Assembly: GCA_021833085.1 (NCBI GenBank) | Contig: JAKBGL010000073.1 | Location: 1-6,355, forward strand | Direction of reading: 5' to 3' | DNA length: 6,355 nt | From: Actinomycetes bacterium | GTDB lineage: Bacteria > Actinomycetota > Acidimicrobiia > Acidimicrobiales > Acidimicrobiaceae | Shown here: in pieces, positions 1 to 5,693 of the stretch | Layout: each line of letters begins with the position of its first letter | Position numbering within the stretch: the stretch's first letter is position 1 | Notes under the pieces: model-generated | Databases searched by the model: none | Told to the model about the DNA's origin: nothing | What the model saw: only the letters and a program-made list of their open reading frames with translations | Program-made: the position numbers and the translations under genes

Positions 1-1262
1 TAGGGCTCGGGGCCAAGGTACCCCACCTTTTCTGCGATCACCTCTTCGGAGAGGTGTCTAGTCGAGACGCCGCCCAACCTAATCTCCCCTAACGTCGGCA
101 GTCTTCCACCAAGTATCAAAGAAGCAAGCGTTGACTTTCCACCTCCACTTACGCCACTGACTAGCAGATGTTCACCCCTATTGAGATGAAGGGACAGATC
201 TTCTAGCACTGGTCTTTTACTTTGAGGATAGGAGAAATATACACCATCAAGTGCGATATCAAGGGGTCCTTGATCGCTCAAGGTTGACGGACAACTTGGT
301 AGCTCTCGGGGTTCAAAAGACAACATCTCATTCAGCCGCCGGATCGAAGGTGCAGTCGACACTGTTCGAGAGATCTCAACTGCAACTAAGGACAACCCTT
401 CCAACGTTCCAAGTAGCAAGAACGGAACAACAGCTACATAGACTTTACCTAAGCTATGATGTTCGATCTGGGTAACACCCAGATAAGTAGTAACGACTAG
501 AGCGGCTACCTCGACCAAAGCCTCGAGACATGCCATAGCGATCTGTCCGGTTCCAAGGAGAACCTGAAAGCGACTCGAACGAGCGGTCTTTTCGAGGAGA
601 TCTTCCACCAACACATCTTGGTCTCCCAAAAGTCTACGCTCACTAAAGGTTCCAGTCACAGAGCTTGCGCTACGGTATACATTCGATCTACTCTCAGAGC
701 TTTGCTTGATGCGTCTCTTAAAGTTACCGTAAAATAACCAAGGGGCTAAGACACCCATCACGAGTACAGTAATAGATGTCACAACTCCAAATGGTACTGA
801 AAACGCAAACGCTATGACTATCGCAACTAGAGAAGCAACGGCTGTCGACAACATCGGCCCAATAAGTCTCAGAAGTAACGACTGGACCTCCTCCATGTCT
901 CCATTTAGCGCTGCCATAAGATCTCCAAATACTCCTGGAGTCAAACGATGCGGGACGACCTTTGAAAGCGACTCAAACAACGCCACCCGAACTCTCGCCA
1001 CATACTCAAGGACCAATCCGTGCCCGATCAACCTCTCCCCGTACTGGGAAGCGCCTCGTGCCACAGCAAAAAATCTTACAGAACCTATCGCTACTCCTAG
1101 GGTTAAGATGCCAGGCTTTAGGGCTGACTTAGACAGTAAGTAAGCTGAAAACGCAAACAGCACGCCAGGAGAGAGGTAGGCCATAGCACCAGATCCAACG
1201 TATCCGAGGACCGGCCATCTCTTCTCCTTATACAGATCGCTACCTATCTTTGTAAGAGACAT
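1..1262 (-). CDS. cydC: CydC, subunit of the CydDC ABC transporter for cytochrome bd assembly (3' end outside window)
   Basis: This is the second half-transporter of the heterodimeric CydDC exporter in the inner membrane. It is needed to assemble cytochrome bd; thiol (cysteine/glutathione) export and haem handling have both been proposed as its role. The frame is open for 420 codons from the ATG at 1262 to the window edge. Residues 1-300 are the membrane domain, with hydrophobic segments near 20-43, 137-178, 240-262 and 273-295. The stretch around residues 63-100 (R..A.ARG.SQYGERLIGH) is the typical CydC pattern. The nucleotide-binding domain starts near 335, with an aromatic A-loop FSYP (343-346) and Walker A GVSGGGKST (370-378). 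Signature, Walker B and H-loop lie beyond base 1. An in-frame TAG directly precedes the ATG, so no longer start is possible, and GAGGG lies 3 nt upstream. The start overlaps the end of cydD by 19 nt, which suggests translational coupling. The Q-loop position reads YLGPEP with no glutamine. Identification is firm. Confidence 0.93.
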   Translation of the reverse strand, partial: MSLTKIGSDLYKEKRWPVLGYVGSGAMAYLSPGVLFAFSAYLLSKSALKPGILTLGVAIGSVRFFAVARGASQYGERLIGHGLVLEYVARVRVALFESLSKVVPHRLTPGVFGDLMAALNGDMEEVQSLLLRLIGPMLSTAVASLVAIVIAFAFSVPFGVVTSITVLVMGVLAPWLFYGNFKRRIKQSSESRSNVYRSASSVTGTFSERRLLGDQDVLVEDLLEKTARSSRFQVLLGTGQIAMACLEALVEVAALVVTTYLGVTQIEHHSLGKVYVAVVPFLLLGTLEGLSLVAVEISRTVSTAPSIRRLNEMLSFEPRELPSCPSTLSDQGPLDIALDGVYFSYPQSKRPVLEDLSLHLNRGEHLLVSGVSGGGKSTLASLILGGRLPTLGEIRLGGVSTRHLSEEVIAEKVGYLGPEP

Positions 1263-2884
1263 CTACCCTCGCTAAACTCAACGACTCGTTCGCAGTGGTG
1301 GGTCACTAACTCCGAATGCGTCGCCACTACCACGATCTTCGTCTCTGATAGAGACTTGAGGTCTTCAAGCATCTCCTTTTCCAAGGAGGGATTGAGATGA
1401 GCTGTAGGTTCATCCAACACCCAAATGGCTCGGCCTGACAGCACAGCTCTAGCTAAGGCAAGACGCTGACGTTCGCCCGAACTAAAGTTAGCGCCTCCTG
1501 GCAGAACAAGTTGACTCAGGCGGGCCTCAAAGTCGGGTAGTCGCACCACTTTCAGTGCTTCACCAACCTGCCTTACAGTCGCGTCGCTTCGATAGAGGCA
1601 GAGGTTGTCTTGCAAGGTTCCCTCAAAAAATCCGGGCCGGGCCGGAACATAAGCTATCTCTGTGGTTGTAAGCGCTCTTATGGTCCCTGGCCCTAACCGT
1701 ATAGCTGCCTCGCCGACAGAGCTCGACTCGCCGACAAGGGCCCGCAAAAACGAGCTCTTACCACTTCCACTTTCGCCCCTCACGCCGAGCCACTGGCCCA
1801 ACTCTACTTGAGTGGTTAATCGCAACTCTAAGCGTCTTTCAAGTACGACCACTCCAAAGGCGCAAAACTCAAGGCTCTTTAGGTCAGAGTCAACTTTAGA
1901 TTCTGCCTCAATAGACCTGATTTCTCTTTGTTCGACTTCAGCTTCATCTTTTGCTCCAACGTGCGCTTCAATTCGATCCCAAACAGCTACCGCATCTTGG
2001 GACGAGTGGAACTGCAACGCAGCGCCTCGGATAGGTGCAAACACCTCCGGAGTAACAAATAGTATCGCAGCGCCGACTCCTAAGGTAAGTCCGCCGTCGT
2101 TAAGTTTTATCCCTATAGACACAGCCACTACGGCGACGACGATAGAGACCAAGGTGTCAAGAGCCACTCCTGATGAGAAGGCTATCTGGAGCACCGAAAG
2201 AGTTGATCTCTTGAGTTTAGATGTAGCTCTAGTTATAGAGACGGTCTGAAGCTTAGCTTTGTTGAGTGACTTGAGAGTGCCGAGACCATTTAGAGTATCA
2301 AGATACAACGCATTGAGACGAATCGTTGCATCGAGCTTTTCAACCGCTCTATCTCTCGTGGCTTGCCCTATTACGATCATAAGGATCGGGAGAACAGCAA
2401 GCCCAACTAGGAGCTCAACGAAGTATAAGACTCCTTGCGACAAAACAAAGAACATAAGGATCGGTGTAACCGTTACAGATCCGACTAAAGCCGGTAACAG
2501 CCTCTGAACGTAGTTCACTACCGACTGCATTCCATCTGTAACTAGGTATCCCAATTCAGACTCCGCGACTCTGTAGCTCCTGCTGTGGTCTATCAGCCTC
2601 CTCCGGTACTGATCAGCAAGATCCGAACCTAATCTAAGAGCGACGTAACTTGCCAACTGTACAGATGCAAGTCGAAGTCCAAAAAAAATCCCAAAGAGTT
2701 CTACTGGATAAAGGGCCGATCGAGGATCGTTCCCAACGACAACTACCTGTAAGACGCGCCCAACTTGCAGAGAAGAAAGTACAAGCAGTAAAGCCGAGGC
2801 TGCCTCCAAGACCACAATTGCACCCGCTAAGATCAGTCTTCTCCGACTACCACGCAATACTCTTGGATCTAAAGGAGCTGCCAA
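1244..2884 (-). CDS. cydD: CydD, subunit of the CydDC ABC transporter for cytochrome bd assembly
   Basis: This is an ABC half-transporter that pairs with CydC; 546 residues is slightly short for the family. The membrane domain covers about residues 15-300, with hydrophobic segments near 17-39, 60-82, 132-173, 236-260 and 267-285. The stretch VTPEVFAPIRG...FHSSQDAVA (278-300) corresponds to the APEFFQPLRD...YHAKAQAV block of E. coli CydD and separates it from CydC. The ATPase domain has Walker A GESGSGKSS (370-378), a degenerate signature FSSGE (467-471), Walker B WVLDE with catalytic E492, D-loop AHLN and H-loop H523. The Q-loop position reads YVPARP, with alanine 415 where most ABC proteins have glutamine. 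The start is a TTG: an in-frame TAA lies five codons upstream, and AAGGAG sits 6 nt before the TTG. The gene follows cydB after 74 nt and overlaps cydC. It is complete, with no frameshift. Confidence 0.95.
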   Translation of the reverse strand: MAAPLDPRVLRGSRRRLILAGAIVVLEAASALLLVLSSLQVGRVLQVVVVGNDPRSALYPVELFGIFFGLRLASVQLASYVALRLGSDLADQYRRRLIDHSRSYRVAESELGYLVTDGMQSVVNYVQRLLPALVGSVTVTPILMFFVLSQGVLYFVELLVGLAVLPILMIVIGQATRDRAVEKLDATIRLNALYLDTLNGLGTLKSLNKAKLQTVSITRATSKLKRSTLSVLQIAFSSGVALDTLVSIVVAVVAVSIGIKLNDGGLTLGVGAAILFVTPEVFAPIRGAALQFHSSQDAVAVWDRIEAHVGAKDEAEVEQREIRSIEAESKVDSDLKSLEFCAFGVVVLERRLELRLTTQVELGQWLGVRGESGSGKSSFLRALVGESSSVGEAAIRLGPGTIRALTTTEIAYVPARPGFFEGTLQDNLCLYRSDATVRQVGEALKVVRLPDFEARLSQLVLPGGANFSSGERQRLALARAVLSGRAIWVLDEPTAHLNPSLEKEMLEDLKSLSETKIVVVATHSELVTHHCERVVEFSEGRCLLQR

Positions 2885-2890
2885 GGTCGA

Positions 2891-2896
2891 CTCCTT
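2891..2896 (-). promoter_or_regulatory. Ribosome binding site deciding the TTG start of cydD
   Basis: The minus strand reads AAGGAG here, 6 nt before the TTG at 2884. With the in-frame stop just upstream, this fixes the rare start codon. The 74-nt spacer between cydB and cydD (2885-2958) has only a 4-bp GGTA/TACC hairpin after the cydB stop. It is too short for a typical CydX-like small subunit gene. Confidence 0.7.
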
Positions 2897-2958
2897 CTTT
2901 TACTCATCTCCACGACGGTAAATCCAAAACACGCCCACTTAGGTATTGCAGCTCTACC

Positions 2959-4005
2959 TTACTTTGAGTCCGACTCGGAACTTGTAGTAACCGAAGCGGT
3001 AGGTAGAGTAATTCTCTTCCTAAAGATCCAGTAAGACCACGCTTGGTAAGCTATTACAAACGGTGTAAAGATAATAGCCACCACCGTCATAACGTGTAGG
3101 GTGTACGGCTGAGAGGCTGCCTTAACTATCGACAGTGAGTATCTAGTTGCAGTCGATGACATTATGACGTCAGGATAAAGGGTCATAAAGATCGTCGCTG
3201 TGATAGCGACGATAGCAGCCCCGGTAAATATAAACGCCCAGCCAAAGAGTTTTTCACGAGCTAACCATGACACCGAAGCGACGATTAGCAACGCGGATAC
3301 AGGTATGAATCCTGGCACATCACCTGAGTGTCCATCGTTTCGAGCGACAAGATAGGTCCAGCCTAAAAAGACGAATAGGAAGGCCGTAGTAAAAGGCGCT
3401 ACTATCTTCACCTTCGCCACGACTTTATCCTTTAGATCACCTGCGAGCTTCAACGACAAGAAAAGAGATCCATGCAACAAGAACACTAAGGTCATCGCAA
3501 CTCCTGCCGCTATGGCATAAGGCTGCAACAAGTCAAAGAAGTTGCCAGTAAAGGTGCCTGCGGCGTTTAGCGGTATCCCATAGATAAGGTCACCAAAGGC
3601 AACTCCCCATAGGAAAGCGGGAACCAACGAACCAAAAAATATAATCCTATCCCAGTTGCCCTTCCATCTCTTCGAACTCCCCTTACCACGGTACTCAAAG
3701 GCAACCCCTCGAAGAATCAACGCCACCAAGATGATAAACATGGCCAGGTAAAAGCTTGAAAACATAGTCGAGTACCAAAGTGGGAAAGATGCAAATGTCG
3801 CACCACCTGCGACTATGAGCCAGACCTCGTTTCCATCCCAAGTCGGTCCGATTGCATTTACTAAAGCACGTCTCTCTAAGTCGGTCTTGGCCACAAAGGG
3901 CATAAGCATGCCCACGCCAAAGTCAAACCCCTCAAGAAAGAAGTATCCGGCCCATAAAAGTCCGATAAGGATAAACCAAAATAGTTGAACTCCACTCACG
4001 TGCAT
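2959..4005 (-). CDS. cydB: CydB, cytochrome bd quinol oxidase subunit II
   Basis: This is the second integral-membrane subunit of cytochrome bd oxidase, the structural partner of CydA. The protein has 348 residues and is almost entirely hydrophobic helices, consistent with the family's usual eight or nine. Recognisable family blocks in order are LEGFDFGVGML (24-34), the acidic-aromatic block PTWDGNEVWLI (54-64, with D57), the RGVAFEYR block near residue 100, GVAFGDLIYGIPLN, TGNFFDLLQPYA, and near the C-terminus LYPDVIMSSTA followed by a QAWSYW block. The tail is short, polar and serine-rich. A longer frame runs up to 4077, but its extra 24 residues are charged and overlap cydA. The ATG at 4005 has AAGGAG 6 nt upstream and gives the normal N-terminus (MHVSGVQLFW), so I chose it. 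The gene starts 10 nt after the cydA stop, which suggests the two are co-translated. Confidence 0.96.
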   Translation of the reverse strand: MHVSGVQLFWFILIGLLWAGYFFLEGFDFGVGMLMPFVAKTDLERRALVNAIGPTWDGNEVWLIVAGGATFASFPLWYSTMFSSFYLAMFIILVALILRGVAFEYRGKGSSKRWKGNWDRIIFFGSLVPAFLWGVAFGDLIYGIPLNAAGTFTGNFFDLLQPYAIAAGVAMTLVFLLHGSLFLSLKLAGDLKDKVVAKVKIVAPFTTAFLFVFLGWTYLVARNDGHSGDVPGFIPVSALLIVASVSWLAREKLFGWAFIFTGAAIVAITATIFMTLYPDVIMSSTATRYSLSIVKAASQPYTLHVMTVVAIIFTPFVIAYQAWSYWIFRKRITLPTASVTTSSESDSK

Positions 4006-4011
4006 GGCAAA

Positions 4012-4017
4012 CTCCTT
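4012..4017 (-). promoter_or_regulatory. Ribosome binding site of cydB, overlapping the cydA stop codon
   Basis: The minus strand reads AAGGAG here; its first two bases belong to the cydA TAA stop. It is 6 nt from the ATG at 4005. This placement supports re-use of ribosomes ending on cydA and rules against the longer cydB frame starting at 4077. Confidence 0.7.
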
Positions 4018-5440
4018 AGTAGACCAAAGAGCCGAGCTCTTCGTCTTCCGTCTCATGGGAGGAAACTCCCGCCTCACCGCTTTCAGTCAGGGACTGGATC
4101 TCCTTTTTTGCGTACCGAAACATTAGCGAGGCATCGACAGTACCAAGCACTCCATAAAGTAGAGTAAATCCCACCAAGGTGGCCCCAACGTCAAGAGCGG
4201 ACAGATGAGAGACCGCCTGAGAGGTCTTTAGCAGTCCGTATACTACCCATGGTTGGCGTCCAGTCTCTTGGAATATCCACCCAGTTGTATTCGCTATAAA
4301 GGGAAGCGGCATCGCCGCTATCGCCGCCTTCCTAAACCACTTCGAGTCGTCTAGACGCTTTTTACGCATTAGGTACATACCCCATGCACCAAGTCCCAAT
4401 ATCGCAACACCGATACCAGCCATGATCCGAAAGGACCAATAGTCCAGCCACACAATAGGTACGTAGTTTCCTTTTCCATACTCCTTGGTGTACTGGGCTT
4501 GGAGCTGGTCGATTCCCTGAACCGTTCCGTTCCACTTGTCGGTAGCAAGTAACGAAAGCACATGTGGAAGTCCTATTTGAAAGATCACCTTATCGTTCAG
4601 ATTGCCGATAGTTAAAAGAGACTCCGACGCCCCCTTTTCCGTATGGTAGAGCGCCTCCCCAGCTGCCATCTTCATCGGTTGATCCTGAACCATGACCTGA
4701 CCTTGAACGTGTCCGTCCAGAGCCATTGCGAGCGACGACACAAACAGCACAATTAGAGAAACCCGAGCTCCAAGAGCAAATATCTCTTTAGTAGCATTTC
4801 GTTTCATCTGATAGAAAGAGACGCCCAACATCAGGGCAGCTCCGGTCATAGCCGCTGCCAATAGGGTGTGAAACAGCGTTACCAAAAATAACGAATTGGT
4901 CAAGATGGCCCAAAAGTTAGTCATAACTGCTTGGTGCGTCGCCTTGTCGATGCTATAGCCAACCGGATGCTGCATCCAAGAGTTAGCAGCCAAGATAAAA
5001 GAGGCCGAGAGTACCGTACCTAGTGAAGCCATCCAGATTGAAAACAGATGAACCCTTTCCGAAACTCTCCCTTTCCCAAAGATCCATATTCCCAAGAAGG
5101 TCGACTCCATAAAAAATGCTAAAAGACCTTCTATCGCCAAAGGGGGGCCAAAGATGTTCCCGACAAAGTCAGAGTACTGCGACCAGTTCATTCCGAACTG
5201 AAACTCCTGCACTATACCGGTCACTACCCCTATAGCGAAGTTGATAAGGAACAGCTTTCCAAAGAAGCTAACGAGCCGTTCATACCTTGGATCATGTGTC
5301 TTGAGCTGGGCACTTTGCAAGATAGCTACTAGAACTGAAAGGCCAATTGTGATAGGAACAAAAACAAAGTGATAGATCGTGGTCGTAGCGAACTGCCATC
5401 GAGACAACAACAAAGTCAAGTTCCCAAAGATCGGATCCAT
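4016..5440 (-). CDS. cydA: CydA, cytochrome bd quinol oxidase subunit I
   Basis: This is the catalytic membrane subunit, which carries the quinol site and haems b558, b595 and d and reduces O2 to water without pumping protons. The protein has 474 residues. Aligned by eye with E. coli CydA, the key residues keep a constant offset of five: H24 (E. coli H19), E104 and E112 (E99, E107), H191 (H186), K257 and E262 in the quinol loop (K252, E257). M340 in the FRIM block matches M393, the b558 ligand, and GRQPW is at 394-398. The roughly 58 residues lost between E262 and M340 relative to E. coli show the short Q-loop form. The tail after about 450 is acidic. A longer frame reaches 5491, but the ATG at 5440 has GGGAG 7 nt upstream and gives the usual N-terminus, so the extra 17 residues are rejected. 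It is the first gene of the operon. Confidence 0.97.
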   Translation of the reverse strand: MDPIFGNLTLLLSRWQFATTTIYHFVFVPITIGLSVLVAILQSAQLKTHDPRYERLVSFFGKLFLINFAIGVVTGIVQEFQFGMNWSQYSDFVGNIFGPPLAIEGLLAFFMESTFLGIWIFGKGRVSERVHLFSIWMASLGTVLSASFILAANSWMQHPVGYSIDKATHQAVMTNFWAILTNSLFLVTLFHTLLAAAMTGAALMLGVSFYQMKRNATKEIFALGARVSLIVLFVSSLAMALDGHVQGQVMVQDQPMKMAAGEALYHTEKGASESLLTIGNLNDKVIFQIGLPHVLSLLATDKWNGTVQGIDQLQAQYTKEYGKGNYVPIVWLDYWSFRIMAGIGVAILGLGAWGMYLMRKKRLDDSKWFRKAAIAAMPLPFIANTTGWIFQETGRQPWVVYGLLKTSQAVSHLSALDVGATLVGFTLLYGVLGTVDASLMFRYAKKEIQSLTESGEAGVSSHETEDEELGSLVY

Positions 5441-5447
5441 ATCAGAG

Positions 5448-5452
5448 CTCCC
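5448..5452 (-). promoter_or_regulatory. Ribosome binding site deciding the cydA start
   Basis: The minus strand reads GGGAG here, 7 nt from the ATG at 5440. The upstream in-frame ATG at 5491 has no comparable sequence, so this site decides the start. Confidence 0.65.
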
Positions 5453-5466
5453 ATTCAATCTGTATT

Positions 5467-5485
5467 TAGGCCATCCTAGGCATCC
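5467..5485. repeat. Tandem direct repeat in the cydA leader
   Basis: On the plus strand TAGGCCATCC (5467-5476) is followed at once by TAGGCATCC (5477-5485), two copies differing by one inserted C. They lie 27-45 bp upstream of the cydA start. The repeat is directly visible; a role as a tandem protein site is only a guess. Confidence 0.4.
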
Positions 5486-5491
5486 AGACAT

Positions 5492-5507
5492 GTACCTATT
5501 AGGGTAC
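5492..5507. repeat. Inverted repeat upstream of cydA
   Basis: The plus strand reads GTACC-TATTAG-GGTAC, two perfect 5-bp arms around 6 nt. It lies 52-67 bp before the cydA start, where an operator or a small leader hairpin would be plausible. The arms are short, so chance is possible. Confidence 0.35.
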
Positions 5508-5598
5508 TTGAGCCATAGTTCACTCTTTTAACACAAGTAACTCTCAGGTCCTTCCAAAGGGAGTCGTCTCGTCAAGTTAAACATGATTCATTCCAAAG

Positions 5599-5650
5599 AA
5601 AAAAACCAACTTGCACTCTTGTGATTGTGACGTGAAAAGAGTCCTACAAG
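5599..5650 (-). terminator. Candidate rho-independent terminator of smc
   Basis: On the minus strand CTTG (5650-5647) and ACTCTT (5642-5637) can pair with AAGAGT (5620-5615) and CAAG (5613-5610). This gives a 10-bp stem broken by an asymmetric internal loop, with a 16-nt hairpin loop. Four bases later comes a run of seven T (5605-5599). It lies 44-95 nt past the smc stop. The T-run is good but the stem is AU-rich and imperfect, so this is a weak call. Confidence 0.3.
5619..5636. promoter_or_regulatory. Three tandem 6-mers resembling redox-regulator half-sites
   Basis: On the plus strand TTGTGA, TTGTGA and CGTGAA follow one another without gaps. TTGTGA is the half-site of the Rex and CRP/FNR type operators, and Rex is known to repress cyd genes in Streptomyces. 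Those operators are inverted, however, and here all copies point the same way, so the match is incomplete. The site lies about 180-196 bp upstream of cydA and inside the candidate smc terminator. Confidence 0.2.
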
Positions 5651-5670
5651 CGTACGAATGAACCCGTAAC

Positions 5671-5691
5671 AAGACGCAACTAGGCCGTCTC
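5671..5691 (-). terminator. Small hairpin just after smc, possible weak terminator or mRNA end
   Basis: On the minus strand GAGACG (5691-5686) pairs with CGTCTT (5676-5671), five Watson-Crick pairs and one G-T pair, with a 9-nt loop. It begins two bases after the smc stop. There is no T-run behind it, only TGTT, so termination here is doubtful. Confidence 0.15.
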
Positions 5692-5693
5692 TT

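Larger units (their letters stand above)
5441..5693. other. Intergenic region between smc and cydA; probable site of smc termination and cyd operon control
   Basis: These 253 bp hold no convincing gene. From the smc side they contain a small hairpin (5671-5691), a longer imperfect hairpin followed by a T-run (5599-5650), three tandem 6-mers (5619-5636), a weak extended -10-like sequence TGTTAAAAG on the minus strand (5525-5533, no good -35), an inverted repeat (5492-5507), a tandem direct repeat (5467-5485) and the cydA ribosome binding site GGGAG (5448-5452). The cyd promoter must lie here if the operon is transcribed separately from smc, but I cannot place it with confidence. Confidence 0.6.

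Noticed and set aside
251..475. Plus-strand reading frame of 74 codons
   Set aside because: It is antisense to cydC, which stays open through the whole stretch with family-typical sequence; no independent evidence for a gene.
814..1143. Plus-strand reading frame of 109 codons
   Set aside because: It lies entirely inside cydC on the other strand, has no recognisable domain, and cydC is clearly coding across the same bases. The same reasoning removes the plus-strand frames inside cydD (1812-2249, 2259-2507), across the cydD-cydB junction (2650-2967) and opposite smc (5875-6291).
2845..2910. Tiny 12-codon frame starting at an ATG just before cydD and overlapping its start
   Set aside because: It has no ribosome binding site at a usable distance and no recognisable peptide; it looks incidental.
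4006..4077. N-terminal extension of CydB by 24 residues, overlapping the end of cydA
   Set aside because: The extra residues are charged and unlike any CydB N-terminus, and the ATG at 4005 has a good ribosome binding site and the family-typical start.
5441..5491. N-terminal extension of CydA by 17 residues from the ATG at 5491
   Set aside because: There is no ribosome binding site before it, it contains the repeats and the Shine-Dalgarno sequence of the internal start, and the ATG at 5440 gives the normal family length before the first haem ligand.
5519..5536. Rex-like site TTCACTCTTTTAACACAA on the plus strand
   Set aside because: The two ends are not an inverted pair of the Rex half-site (TTGTGA...TCACAA would be needed), so the similarity is superficial.
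5497..5580. Sigma-70-like promoter for cydA (TTGACG near 5571-5576, extended -10-like TGTTAAAAG at 5525-5533)
   Set aside because: No -35 and -10 pair with proper spacing could be matched on the minus strand, so I do not annotate a promoter.
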